Made by a program: the position numbers and the translations under genes
Notes under the pieces: generated by a model
Database searches by the model: none
Seen by the model: the letters and a program-made list of their open reading frames with translations, nothing else
What the model was told of the DNA's origin: nothing
In this document: in pieces, positions 9,213-18,584 of the stretch
How the letters are laid out: every line of letters begins with the position of its first letter
Position numbering within the stretch: position 1 is the first letter of the stretch
From: Pedobacter cryoconitis
Lineage (GTDB): Bacteria > Bacteroidota > Bacteroidia > Sphingobacteriales > Sphingobacteriaceae
Length of the DNA: 64,000 nucleotides
Direction: 5' to 3'
NCBI RefSeq assembly: GCF_014200605.1
Contig: NZ_JACHCE010000011.1
Coordinates: 159,838 to 223,837 of the forward strand

Positions 9213-9548
9213 ATGCAAAGTACCCGATTAACCAAGTTATTATCTTTTTTGGCAACAGAACCCAATGATCCATTTATCTTATATGCGCTGGCAACAGAGT
9301 ATAACTCATTAAATGATACTGAACAGGCCTTTTATTATTATCACAAATTAGTAGAAGATCATCCTTCTTATGTAGGGACTTATTATCATTTAGGAAAACT
9401 ATATCAAAAACAGGAACAAACTGAACGGGCTGTTGAGATCTATCAGCTGGGAATGAAAAGAGCCACAGAAAAAGGCGATCGCCATGCTTTTTCTGAGTTG
9501 CAGGGTGCTTATAATATGGCGGCCGGTCTGGATTACGAAGACGATTAG
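9213..9548 (+). CDS. Small tetratricopeptide-repeat protein
   Basis: A 111-residue cytosolic protein made of about two and a half TPR units. Units begin near residues 16 (DPFILYALATEYNSL), 50 (YVGTYYHLGKLYQKQEQTE) and 80, with the TPR pattern of small residues and aromatic packing positions. Such domains hold protein partners, but none can be named. Eight bases separate it from the chromate-type transporter gene, so the two are probably co-transcribed. Confidence 0.8.
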   Translation: MQSTRLTKLLSFLATEPNDPFILYALATEYNSLNDTEQAFYYYHKLVEDHPSYVGTYYHLGKLYQKQEQTERAVEIYQLGMKRATEKGDRHAFSELQGAYNMAAGLDYEDD

Positions 9549-9556
9549 GCTGGAGA

Positions 9557-10756
9557 ATGGAAAAACGGCAACTATTATTTATTAAAGATGTTTTTCTTTT
9601 TACTTTCACGGCATTCGGTGGTGCTCAGGCACATATATCACTTCTGTTAAAGTATTTTGTTAAGCAGACCCATTATATCTCAGAAGAAGATTTACTGGAA
9701 CTGAATGCATTGGCCCAAATTCTGCCAGGGCCGGCATCTACACAAACACTGGTGGGGATAGCACATAAGGTAGGAGGGCTTAAACTCGCATTGATTACTT
9801 TTCTGATCTGGATTATTCCTTCGGCAGCAATCATGACTTTTGCTGCACTCAGTTTTGCCCAGCTTGATCATAAAGTGCAATTTGTTCTGGTCCTGAAATA
9901 TATTCAGCCTATAGCGCTGGGTATTGTTGCTTTTGGAGCATATACACTTTCAAGAAAAGTACTGGTCACGCAAACGGCTGTTTTTTTAGCTATCTCAGCA
10001 GTAATTTTGACATTAGTATTAAGAAATGCTTATGTTTTTCCATTAGCAATCCTTGTTGGAGGGATGATTTCTTCAGCTTTGGAAACTCCGCGCGAAGAAA
10101 GTGAAATCAGAGTTAAGCTTTTTGCAAATATAAATCCTAAAAAGCTGGCTTATTTTTTCGGCGTACTTTTGTTTTTAGCTGCTTTGGGGGCTATCATTAA
10201 CAGAACTTCTCCATTTAGTTTGCCAATCAGGCTTTTTGAAAATTTTTACCGTAACGGGATCTTTATTTTTGGTGGCGGACAGGTACTTGTTCCATTGATG
10301 TTCACTGAGTTTGTGCAAATGAAGCATTATCTGGGCTCTTCAGAATTTCTGTCTGGTTTTGCACTGCAGCAGGCTTTACCCGGACCTACATTTTCTTTTA
10401 CAAGTTATCTTGGGGCCTTAAGCATGAAAAACTTTGGGTATGGAACTTATGGACAGGTTCTGGGAGGAGTAGTCGGTGTATTGGGAATTAATCTTCCGGG
10501 CCTCATTTTAGTGCTGTTTATTGTCCCTTTCTGGGAAGATTTAAAGAAAATTACAAGAATAAAGCATTCTTTATCAGGAATTAATGCAGTTAGTGTAGGA
10601 TTTATTATCGCTGCATTTGTATTGCTGGTTAAACCGGTTGGTTTTGATATGATGTCGATAGCGCTGATCGTTGTTACCTTTCTGATCCTGAACTTTACAA
10701 GAATCAGCCCTCCGCTGATCGTTCTTGCAGGAATATTACTGGGCTACTTTATGTAG
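9557..10756 (+). CDS. chrA: Chromate transporter family (CHR) protein, long form
   Basis: Twelve-helix inner-membrane protein made of two tandem CHR domains. The first begins FLFTFTAFGGAQAHISLL with LAQILPGPASTQ, and the second begins NGIFIFGGGQVLVPL with ALQQALPGPTFSFTSYLGA. The duplicated GG and PGP motifs are the family's hallmark, and 399 residues is the normal long-chain size. Characterised members export chromate, but many chromosomal homologues have no known link to metals, so the substrate is uncertain. A GGGCTAC hairpin overlaps the stop codon and may terminate the TPR-chrA transcript. Confidence 0.85.
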   Translation: MEKRQLLFIKDVFLFTFTAFGGAQAHISLLLKYFVKQTHYISEEDLLELNALAQILPGPASTQTLVGIAHKVGGLKLALITFLIWIIPSAAIMTFAALSFAQLDHKVQFVLVLKYIQPIALGIVAFGAYTLSRKVLVTQTAVFLAISAVILTLVLRNAYVFPLAILVGGMISSALETPREESEIRVKLFANINPKKLAYFFGVLLFLAALGAIINRTSPFSLPIRLFENFYRNGIFIFGGGQVLVPLMFTEFVQMKHYLGSSEFLSGFALQQALPGPTFSFTSYLGALSMKNFGYGTYGQVLGGVVGVLGINLPGLILVLFIVPFWEDLKKITRIKHSLSGINAVSVGFIIAAFVLLVKPVGFDMMSIALIVVTFLILNFTRISPPLIVLAGILLGYFM

Positions 10757-10780
10757 CCCGGTAATATAAATTGTTTAATT

Positions 10781-12355
10781 CTAAAATGGGGCGTCGTCAT
10801 CAAAATCATCCATACGGGATGGTTTAATGATTACATTACCTGCTGGTCTGTCAAAATCTGCTGAAGGTGCCATACCTGCACCCGGACTATCCATAGAGAA
10901 AGAGTTAGGTGGCATAAAGTCCTCTTCAAGGTCAGTGAACTTCACATACTTACCGATAAATCTTAACGGTACAATACCCGTTTCACCATTTCTGTGTTTT
11001 GCGATAATAACCTCACCAACACCTGCCTGTGATCTTCCGCTTTCATCTTCTGTGATTCCATAGTATTCCGGGCGGTAAAGGAAAAGTACCATATCCGCAT
11101 CCTGCTCAATAGATCCGGATTCCCTCAAATCGGATAGCAATGGACGTTTACCATTTACTCCTGGTCTGGTCTCCACGGCACGGCTTAACTGTGAAAGTGC
11201 AAGGACCGGAACGTTTAATTCTTTAGCTACTGATTTCAGTGCCCTGGAAATACTACCAATTTCCTGCTCACGGTTACCACCGCCACTTTGTCCTTCTCCT
11301 TTACCATGCATCAATTGTAAATAATCGATGATGATCATCTGTATATCGTATTGCGATTTTAATCTTCTGCATTTTGCTCTGAACTCAAAGATATTCAGGG
11401 CAGGGGTATCATCAATCAAAAGAGGCGCTTCTGTCAGTGTGCCTATTTTGCTGTGAAGCTGCTGCCATTCCCATTCTGCCAGGTTCCCTTTACGGATTTT
11501 CTCCTGTTCGATCTCAGTTTCTCCGGATATTAAACGATTCACTAACTGTACTGAGGACATCTCCAGAGAGAATACAACTACAGGGCGCTTAAATTCAACC
11601 GAAGCATTTCTTGCACAGGTAAGTACGAAGGCTGTTTTTCCCATTGCCGGACGTGCTGCAATAATTACTAAATCTGATGGCTGCCATCCGCCGGTAATCC
11701 GGTCTAAAGCTGTAAAGCCTGAAGGAACACCTGTTAATCCATCTGATTTTGTTCTGAGTTCTTCCAGTGTAGCAAGAGATTGCTTAATAATCTCATCCAT
11801 TTTCTGGGTATCTCTGCGCAGGTTGTTCTGGGCAATATCAAAAAGACCTTTCTCTGCATGATCAAGCAGGTCGAATATATCAGTTGTATCTTCGTAGGCA
11901 TTTTGAATAATATCAGATGATATTCTGATTAATTCGCGCTGTATATATTTCTGTGAAATTATACGGGCATGATATTCAATATTTGCTGCCGAGGCAACAC
12001 GGTTAGTCAGATTAGTAATATAATACGCACCACCCACCATTTCAAGTGTGCCCAGTGTCCTGAGTTCGGAGGTGACGGTTAAAATATCTACTGGTTTAGA
12101 TTTCTGAAACAGAATAGCTATGGCTTCAAATATCTTTTTGTGAGCCTCTGCATAAAAGACTTCTGGTTTCAGAATATCAATAACGGTCGAAAGCGCATCT
12201 TTTTCAAGCATCAGCGCACCAAGCACTGCTTCTTCTAAATCTATAGCTTGCGGTGGTATTTTGCCCATATTGCTGACTGGGGCACCGACTCTGTTTTTTC
12301 TGGAAGAGGTAAAGTTCTGCCTGTCCTGACCTTGTGTTCCGTTATCCGTATTCAT
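10781..12355 (-). CDS. dnaB: Replicative DNA helicase
   Basis: Hexameric 5'-3' helicase that unwinds DNA at the replication fork. The N-terminal DnaB domain (IDLEEAVLGALML) covers roughly residues 38-140. The RecA-like motor has Walker A ARPAMGKTAF near residue 235, Walker B MIIIDYLQLM, and the DLRESGSIEQDADMVLFLYRPEYY sensor region. It also has an AKHRNGETG motif near the C-terminus. The 524 residues include a longer acidic tail ending DDFDDDAPF. This acidic tail resembles those that bind partners in other replication proteins, which is inference only. Confidence 0.97.
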   Translation of the reverse strand: MNTDNGTQGQDRQNFTSSRKNRVGAPVSNMGKIPPQAIDLEEAVLGALMLEKDALSTVIDILKPEVFYAEAHKKIFEAIAILFQKSKPVDILTVTSELRTLGTLEMVGGAYYITNLTNRVASAANIEYHARIISQKYIQRELIRISSDIIQNAYEDTTDIFDLLDHAEKGLFDIAQNNLRRDTQKMDEIIKQSLATLEELRTKSDGLTGVPSGFTALDRITGGWQPSDLVIIAARPAMGKTAFVLTCARNASVEFKRPVVVFSLEMSSVQLVNRLISGETEIEQEKIRKGNLAEWEWQQLHSKIGTLTEAPLLIDDTPALNIFEFRAKCRRLKSQYDIQMIIIDYLQLMHGKGEGQSGGGNREQEIGSISRALKSVAKELNVPVLALSQLSRAVETRPGVNGKRPLLSDLRESGSIEQDADMVLFLYRPEYYGITEDESGRSQAGVGEVIIAKHRNGETGIVPLRFIGKYVKFTDLEEDFMPPNSFSMDSPGAGMAPSADFDRPAGNVIIKPSRMDDFDDDAPF

Positions 12356-12561
12356 AGCCCCAAAAATAGAGAAAAATTTACTCCTCTAAAGATTTCTTTA
12401 TGAACATTCTAACAGTACATGATTATAGAATTTTGTGTCTGAGAGAAAAAATTTGTTATTTACTAACAAAGTCTTGTTGATAAGGTCCTGTGTATCAGTC
12501 TGAAAAAAACGATTCCTCAATTCTCATTATTTCAACTATTTTTGCAGGTAAAATAAAATAA

Positions 12562-13332
12562 ATGGAAAACTTTAGAAGGTCACCAAGACCTAAAGAAAAT
12601 AATGAATTTGTATTTGGTATACGTGCTGTAATTGAAGCAATTAAAGCCGGAAAAGATATAGAAAGCATATATATGCAGCGCGGCCTTACCGGAGAAATCA
12701 TTCCTGAACTTAAAGGGTTGCTCAGAGATACTGATATTCCTGTACATAACGTCCCTGTAGAAAAATTGAATAGAATGACTCAGAAAAATCACCAGGGTGT
12801 GGTTGCTGTAATTTCTGCAATTACTTTTCAGAAGATTGAAGATATCATTCCTTTAATCTATGAAAAAGGAGAAGTTCCTCTGATTCTTATTCTGGATGGA
12901 ATAACAGATGTCAGAAATATGGGGGCAATCGCCAGGACTGCTGCCTGTACTGGTGTGCATGCAATTGTTGTTCCTGCTAAAAACTCTGCTCAGATCAATG
13001 CTGATGCAATTAAGACATCTGCAGGGGCATTATTTACTATTCCGGTGTGCCGTCAGCAGAATTTACATAAAACAGCGCTCTTTCTTCAGGAATGTGGTTT
13101 ACAAATAGTAGCCTGTACTGAAAAGACCAATGATTTGATCTATGCACCAGATTATACTGCACCTACTGCTATTGTCATGGGAGCGGAAGATGAAGGTATC
13201 TCAAACGATATTATGCGTATGGCAAACCATTTAGCGAAGATCCCTATGTTTGGAGAGATCGGTTCACTAAATGTTTCGGTTTCTACTGGTGTTATCCTGT
13301 ATGAAGCAATCAGACAGCGCGGTAATAATTAA
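12562..13332 (+). CDS. rlmB: 23S rRNA 2'-O-methyltransferase, TrmH/SpoU family (RlmB-like)
   Basis: Predicted SAM-dependent 2'-O-ribose methylation of 23S rRNA (G2251 in the E. coli enzyme). A small RNA-binding L30e-like domain (residues 12-90, VFGIRAVIEAIKAG) precedes the SPOUT knot. In the knot, motif 1 is LDGITDVRNMGAIARTA, motif 2 is IVMGAEDEGIS, and motif 3 is IPMFGEIGSLNVSVSTGVILYE, which supplies the SAM pocket. A possible -7 box TATTTTTG lies at 12537-12544. The family is certain; the exact methylated nucleotide is inferred. Confidence 0.9.
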   Translation: MENFRRSPRPKENNEFVFGIRAVIEAIKAGKDIESIYMQRGLTGEIIPELKGLLRDTDIPVHNVPVEKLNRMTQKNHQGVVAVISAITFQKIEDIIPLIYEKGEVPLILILDGITDVRNMGAIARTAACTGVHAIVVPAKNSAQINADAIKTSAGALFTIPVCRQQNLHKTALFLQECGLQIVACTEKTNDLIYAPDYTAPTAIVMGAEDEGISNDIMRMANHLAKIPMFGEIGSLNVSVSTGVILYEAIRQRGNN

Positions 13333-13353
13333 GAACCTGTTTTAACAGGTTCT
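13332..13353. terminator. Convergent terminator hairpin
   Basis: AGAACCTGTT-TT-AACAGGTTCT, a perfect 10-bp stem with a 2-nt loop (opening to 6 nt in practice), spans the stop of rlmB and touches the stop of the facing guanylyltransferase gene. It is likely shared by both transcripts. Confidence 0.7.
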
Positions 13354-14443
13354 ATATAAATTTCTGCCCAAAATTAGACTTTACATCTGCTACGATTTGT
13401 TTCACGCTCTGTTCTTCAGATCTGGGACAAATCAACAGTGTATTGTTTGATTCCACTACAATATAATCATGTAAACCCTGAAGGATAACCAGTTTGTCAT
13501 CAGGTACATTGACCATACAGTTTGATGAATTAAACATCATGACCTGCTCTGAAGGGATAACTGCATTACCTACATAGTCTTTTTCGGCCATATCATAGAT
13601 AGAAGCCCATGTTCCAAGATCTGACCATCCAAAATCGGTTGGCAGTACATAAACATTATCAGCTTTTTCCATAATTGCAAAGTCAATAGAAATATTGGTA
13701 CACTGTAAATACGCGTTGCCAATAAAAGCTTTCTCGTCTGCTGTATTGTACAAAGATGCTCCAAGATGGAATATATCATACATATCTGGCAGGTGCTTGC
13801 TGAACGCATCATTGATAGCTTTAGCAGACCAGATAAAGATTCCTGCATTCCATAAGAAATCTCCGCTTTGTATAAATGATTTTGCCAGCTCCAGATTCGG
13901 CTTCTCTGTGAAAAGTTTTACTTTGTTGAATTGCGGATCTGTAGGCAGGGAAGTTTCTACATACTGTATATAGCCATAACCTGTATCAGGGCGACTCGGT
14001 TTGATTCCAAGGGTAATCAGGCAATTATTTTCTCTTGCAGCATCTAAAGATTTCTCTATAGCAATTATAAAGGCATCCAGGTTGGATATCGTGTGATCTG
14101 ATGGAGCAACAACGATAGTCGCATTAGGATTGATCTCAGTAATTTTCATAGAGCCATAGGCGATACAGGGAGCTGTATTACGCATAATAGGTTCTGCAAG
14201 AATCTGATTTTCTTGAATGTCAGGTAATTGTGACTTAACCAGGTCTATATAGATTTCATTGGTTACAATAAATATGTTCTCTGGCGGACATATCTTTAAA
14301 AAACGGTCATATGTGCTTTGAATGAGTGTTTTTCCGACGCCAAAAAAGTCGATAAACTGTTTAGGATGTTCAACTCGGCTTACCGGCCAAAAACGACTGC
14401 CAACGCCACCGGCCATGATTAAGGCGTAATTATCTTTGTTCAT
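13352..14443 (-). CDS. manC: Mannose-1-phosphate guanylyltransferase
   Basis: Makes GDP-mannose from mannose-1-phosphate and GTP for surface polysaccharide and glycoprotein sugars. The nucleotidyltransferase signature MAGGVGSRFWPVSR begins at residue 11. The catalytic region also shows VAPSDHTI and FTEKPNLELAKSF (EKP). At 363 residues it lacks the C-terminal cupin phosphomannose-isomerase domain of the long enzymes. It lies 12 bp after the KdsD-like isomerase gene, which suggests one transcript devoted to sugar activation. Confidence 0.92.
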   Translation of the reverse strand: MNKDNYALIMAGGVGSRFWPVSRVEHPKQFIDFFGVGKTLIQSTYDRFLKICPPENIFIVTNEIYIDLVKSQLPDIQENQILAEPIMRNTAPCIAYGSMKITEINPNATIVVAPSDHTISNLDAFIIAIEKSLDAARENNCLITLGIKPSRPDTGYGYIQYVETSLPTDPQFNKVKLFTEKPNLELAKSFIQSGDFLWNAGIFIWSAKAINDAFSKHLPDMYDIFHLGASLYNTADEKAFIGNAYLQCTNISIDFAIMEKADNVYVLPTDFGWSDLGTWASIYDMAEKDYVGNAVIPSEQVMMFNSSNCMVNVPDDKLVILQGLHDYIVVESNNTLLICPRSEEQSVKQIVADVKSNFGQKFI

Positions 14444-14455
14444 ATTAGGATTAAA

Positions 14456-15421
14456 CTATAATAAACCTTCGTGAAGAAGGTCATGCAAATGTACGATACC
14501 AAAATAACCATTGGCATCGGTGACTAATAATTGTGTAATATTGGATTGTCTGATCAGTTCGAATGCTGTTACTGCTAAAGTATCTTTATCAATCATTTTA
14601 GGGTTGCTGTTCATAATGTCTTTTGCTGTCAGATCCGCAAGATCTGAATATTTTTCCAGCATTCTTCTGATATCTCCGTCTGTAATGATACCTATTATTT
14701 GGTTATCATCAAGAACAACTACTGCACCCAAACGGTTTTTACTAATTGCAATTATCACATCTTTTACAGCAGCATCAGCCAGGATACTTGGTTTAGCATT
14801 CCGCTCTGCCAGATCAGAAACTTTAAGGTACAACTTTTTTCCTAAAGATCCGCCAGGATGAAAACGGGCAAAATCAGTAGCACTGAATTCTCTTGCTAAC
14901 AACAGGCTTACTGCGAGTGCATCACCCATGGCAAGCTGTGCAGTCGTACTTGTAGTGGGGGCCAGATTATTTGGACAAGCTTCTTTTTCTACGGTAGTAT
15001 TCAGGATCAGATCAGCTTGTCTTGCCAGTTCAGATTCCAGTTGTCCGACCATAGCTATGAGCAGGGCTCCGCATTGTTTTAACAATGGGGCAAGCACCTT
15101 GATTTCGGGGGTATTTCCACTCTTGGAAATACAGATTACGATGTCAGTTTTCTGTATCATTCCAAGGTCTCCGTGCACCGCATCTGAAGCATGCATATAA
15201 CTTGACGGGGTACCCGTAGAATTGAAAGTAGCGACAATTTTCTGCGCAATAATGGCGCTTTTGCCGATTCCTGTCACAATTACACGGCCGTTTCCGTCGA
15301 TAATTCGCTCCACAATCGTTGCAAAATCGTCATTTATGTAATTTACGAGCCCCAGTATAGCCTGCGCTTCCGCTTGTAAAGTGTTGATCCCCGCTGTGAT
15401 AATAGATTTTTTACTTTTCAA
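14456..15421 (-). CDS. kdsD: D-arabinose-5-phosphate isomerase, KpsF/GutQ family
   Basis: Interconverts ribulose-5-phosphate and arabinose-5-phosphate, the first step toward the LPS sugar Kdo. An N-terminal SIS domain (residues 30-180) has GIGKSAIIAQKIVATFNSTG, and SKSGNTPEI at the sugar-phosphate site. Two CBS domains follow (residues about 205-321), ending in LLVTDANGYFGIVHLHDLL. The length is normal. kdsA, two steps later in the pathway, lies 2.3 kb away on the other strand, which supports the Kdo assignment. A TAATTTTG -7 box is present at 15458-15465 on this strand. Confidence 0.92.
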   Translation of the reverse strand: MKSKKSIITAGINTLQAEAQAILGLVNYINDDFATIVERIIDGNGRVIVTGIGKSAIIAQKIVATFNSTGTPSSYMHASDAVHGDLGMIQKTDIVICISKSGNTPEIKVLAPLLKQCGALLIAMVGQLESELARQADLILNTTVEKEACPNNLAPTTSTTAQLAMGDALAVSLLLAREFSATDFARFHPGGSLGKKLYLKVSDLAERNAKPSILADAAVKDVIIAISKNRLGAVVVLDDNQIIGIITDGDIRRMLEKYSDLADLTAKDIMNSNPKMIDKDTLAVTAFELIRQSNITQLLVTDANGYFGIVHLHDLLHEGLL

Positions 15422-15509
15422 AGAGAATTATTTAGTATATTGATGCTTTAATTGGTGCAAAATTATGTTATTTTGAATCAAAAATAGCACTGAATATTTT
15501 ATACACAAA

Positions 15510-17699
15510 ATGGATGTGAAAAAGTCGTTGTTTGACAACTTACAAACCTTTTTTGGTTTCGACAATTTTAAGGGGGATCAGGAATCAATTATTACCAATG
15601 TTCTTGAGCGAAAAAATACCTTTGTAATTATGCCAACGGGTGGAGGGAAATCTATCTGTTATCAATTGCCGGCTTTAATGTCAGAAGGTACTGCGATCGT
15701 GATATCACCGCTGATTGCGCTGATGAAAAATCAGGTGGATCAATTGAGAGCTTTTGGTGGAAGTGATAGTATTGCACATTTCCTGAATTCTTCTTTAAAT
15801 AAATCGGAAATTGCCCAGGTAAAAAGTGATTTGTTAAGTGGTCAGACTAAATTATTATACGTAGCACCAGAATCATTATCCAAAGCGGATAATATCGAAT
15901 TTCTGAAGCTTATTACTATCTCTTTTGTTGCGGTTGATGAAGCTCATTGTATTTCAGAATGGGGACATGATTTTCGTCCGGAGTACCGGAGGATACGCCA
16001 GGTGATCAGCGGCCTGGGACCAGATATCCCAATTATTGCTTTAACAGCAACGGCAACACCAAAAGTACAGCAGGATATTATTAAGAACTTGCAGATGGCT
16101 GATGCTACCTTGTTCAAGTCTTCGTTTAACAGACCCAATTTATTTTATGAGATACGTCCTAAGCGGGATGTGATCAAAGAAATGATCAGGTACATTAAAT
16201 ACAATACTGGTAAATCCGGTATTATTTATTGTCTGAGCAGGAAAAAGGTGGAGGAAGTAGCTGAAGCATTAAATCTGAATGGTATTAAGGCTTTGCCTTA
16301 CCATGCCGGTTTAGAACCTAAAGTCAGAGCAGATACACAAGATAAATTCCTGATGGAAGATGTTGAGGTAATTGTGGCTACCATAGCCTTTGGAATGGGG
16401 ATTGATAAACCAGATGTTCGTTTTGTAATACACCATGATATTCCTAAAAGTATGGAAGGTTACTATCAGGAGACTGGAAGAGCCGGACGTGATGGAGGGG
16501 AAGGGGTTTGTATTGCTTTTTATGCGCAGAAAGATGTAGATAAGCTGGCCAAATTTATGAAAGATAAGCCGGTGGCTGAACGTGAAATTGGTACGCAGAT
16601 CCTTAAGGAAGTTATTGATTATGCTGAGTCGGGCGTATGCCGCAGAAAGCAGATCCTGCATTATTTTGGTGAAAACTTCAATGAGACCGGATGTAACTGC
16701 ATGTGCGACAACTGTAAAAAGCCTAAAACGTATTTTGAAGCAGAGGAGCCACTTGGAGTTGCATTAAACCTGATTAAAAATATAGGAGAGAAGTTTGATG
16801 ATGCACATATCCTTTGCGTTTTATTGGGTATGGAAACTGCACAAACTATCGCTTATGAACATAGTAAACTGCCAGAGTTTGGATTGGGAAAAGCAGAAGG
16901 TGAAAATCTTTGGAAATCTTTAATCAGACAAGCAGTACTTAATAACTTTTTATCTAAAGATATTGATAACTATGGTTTGTTAAGGCTGACTAATTCGGGC
17001 AATGATTTTATCAAAAACCCTTACAGTCTTAAATTCATTCTGAATGTGCCTATCGAAAGTTCTGCAGATGATGATGAAGATGATGTAAAACATGGTAGCG
17101 GGACACTGGATACACAATTATTGCTGTTGCTGAAAGATCTGAGAAAAAAGATTGCAAAACAGAAAAGTGTTCCTCCCTTTGTAGTTTTTCAGGACCCTTC
17201 CTTAGAAGAAATGTGTACGCATTATCCTATTGCTATGGATGAGCTGAAACAAATTTCGGGTGTTGGAAATGGTAAGGCAATGAAATTTGGTACGCCTTTT
17301 ATTGAACTGATCAGGAAATATGTGACAGATAATGATATTGAGCGGCCTATAGATCTGATTATTAAAACGCAGGCTAATAAATCACAGTTAAAGGTTTCTA
17401 TTATACAAAATGTAGACAGACAGATTGGACTGGAGGATATTGCAAAGTCTAAAGGAATCACCTATAGTGAGATCCTGAAAGAGATTGAAGCAATTGTTAA
17501 TTCAGGGACCAAGCTGAATCTGAACTATTTTGTAGATGAGATACTGGATGATGATCGTCAGGATGAAGTATTTGATTACTTCCGTGCTGCAGAGAATGAT
17601 TCGATTGATGAAGCTTTGAAGGATTTAGGAGAAACGGATTATACGCGTGAAGAGATACAATTAATGAGAATCAAGTTCATGTCAGAACTTGGAAATTAA
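15510..17699 (+). CDS. recQ: ATP-dependent DNA helicase RecQ
   Basis: 3'-5' helicase acting in recombinational repair. The helicase core has Walker A MPTGGGKSICYQ at about residue 42, DEAHCISEWGHDFRPEY (motif II plus the RecQ aromatic loop), LTATAT, and the motif V-VI region ending in QETGRAGRDG. A zinc-binding RQC region follows (CRRKQILHYFGE, then CNCMCDNC). After that come an HRDC domain near residues 540-610 and an extra helical C-terminal domain. The 729-residue length is typical of Bacteroidota RecQ. kdsA starts only 8 bp downstream. Confidence 0.96.
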   Translation: MDVKKSLFDNLQTFFGFDNFKGDQESIITNVLERKNTFVIMPTGGGKSICYQLPALMSEGTAIVISPLIALMKNQVDQLRAFGGSDSIAHFLNSSLNKSEIAQVKSDLLSGQTKLLYVAPESLSKADNIEFLKLITISFVAVDEAHCISEWGHDFRPEYRRIRQVISGLGPDIPIIALTATATPKVQQDIIKNLQMADATLFKSSFNRPNLFYEIRPKRDVIKEMIRYIKYNTGKSGIIYCLSRKKVEEVAEALNLNGIKALPYHAGLEPKVRADTQDKFLMEDVEVIVATIAFGMGIDKPDVRFVIHHDIPKSMEGYYQETGRAGRDGGEGVCIAFYAQKDVDKLAKFMKDKPVAEREIGTQILKEVIDYAESGVCRRKQILHYFGENFNETGCNCMCDNCKKPKTYFEAEEPLGVALNLIKNIGEKFDDAHILCVLLGMETAQTIAYEHSKLPEFGLGKAEGENLWKSLIRQAVLNNFLSKDIDNYGLLRLTNSGNDFIKNPYSLKFILNVPIESSADDDEDDVKHGSGTLDTQLLLLLKDLRKKIAKQKSVPPFVVFQDPSLEEMCTHYPIAMDELKQISGVGNGKAMKFGTPFIELIRKYVTDNDIERPIDLIIKTQANKSQLKVSIIQNVDRQIGLEDIAKSKGITYSEILKEIEAIVNSGTKLNLNYFVDEILDDDRQDEVFDYFRAAENDSIDEALKDLGETDYTREEIQLMRIKFMSELGN

Positions 17700-17707
17700 G
17701 CATAAGC

Positions 17708-18523
17708 ATGGTCAATTTTGAATTAGATAAATTAAAACATACTACTTCCGGCAATTTCTTTTTAATGGCCGGTCCCTGTGCAATTGAAGGAGAAGATATT
17801 GCAATGAGAATTGCAGAAAAGATAGTCACACTTACCGATCAGTTAGAAATCCCTTTTATTTTTAAAGGGTCTTACCGAAAAGCAAATCGTTCTAAAGGTG
17901 ATTCTTTTACTGGTATTGGTGATGAGAAGGCCTTAAAGATTTTAGAAAAGGTTGGGAAGACTTTTGGAGTTCCAACAGTAACTGATATCCACGAAAGCGC
18001 TGAGGCCGCAATGGCAGCTGCTTATGTAGACGTATTGCAGATCCCTGCTTTTTTATGCAGACAAACTGATTTGCTGATTGCTGCTGCAAAAACAGGAAAA
18101 GTAGTTAACGTGAAAAAAGGACAGTTTCTTTCTGCAGGTTCTATGAAATTTGCAGTGGAGAAGGTTTATGAAGCAGGTAATAAAAGGGTTATATTAACAG
18201 ATAGGGGGAATACCTTTGGTTATCAGGATCTGATAGTTGATTATAGGGGCTTACCCGAAATGCAATCTTTTGGTGTACCTGTTGTGATGGATGTAACGCA
18301 CTCTTTACAGCAGCCAAATCAAAGTTCTGGTGTAACAGGAGGTAAACCTCAGTTAATTGAAACTATTGCGAAAGCAGCGATTGCTGTTGGAGCAGATGGT
18401 TTATTTATTGAAACCCACCCTGATCCGGCACATGCCAAATCTGATGGGGCTAATATGCTTCACCTGGATCTGTTAGAACAGTTATTAGTGAAGTTGATTA
18501 AGATTAGAAAAGCAGTGGTATAA
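17708..18523 (+). CDS. kdsA: 3-deoxy-8-phosphooctulonate synthase (Kdo-8-P synthase)
   Basis: Condenses arabinose-5-phosphate with phosphoenolpyruvate to Kdo-8-phosphate for the LPS core. It shows the DAHP-synthase-I fold markers MAGPCAIEGEDIAMRIAE near residue 21, FKGSYRKANRSKGDSFTG, VTDIHE, DVLQIPAFLCRQTDL, and NVKKGQFLSAGSMKF. The latter has an Asn rather than a metal-binding Cys at its start, as in metal-independent KdsA. THPDPAHAKSDG closes the active site. It shares a transcript with recQ and is followed by a strong terminator. Confidence 0.97.
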   Translation: MVNFELDKLKHTTSGNFFLMAGPCAIEGEDIAMRIAEKIVTLTDQLEIPFIFKGSYRKANRSKGDSFTGIGDEKALKILEKVGKTFGVPTVTDIHESAEAAMAAAYVDVLQIPAFLCRQTDLLIAAAKTGKVVNVKKGQFLSAGSMKFAVEKVYEAGNKRVILTDRGNTFGYQDLIVDYRGLPEMQSFGVPVVMDVTHSLQQPNQSSGVTGGKPQLIETIAKAAIAVGADGLFIETHPDPAHAKSDGANMLHLDLLEQLLVKLIKIRKAVV

Positions 18524-18549
18524 TTATTTTATACATTAAATCTTTATAT

Positions 18550-18584
18550 AAATCCCGGTCTGTTAATCAGACCGGGATTTTTTA
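18550..18584. terminator. Bidirectional terminator between kdsA and the OmpA-family gene
   Basis: AAATCCCGGTCT stem with a 7-nt loop and a run of T, reaching the stop codon of the facing gene. Confidence 0.9.
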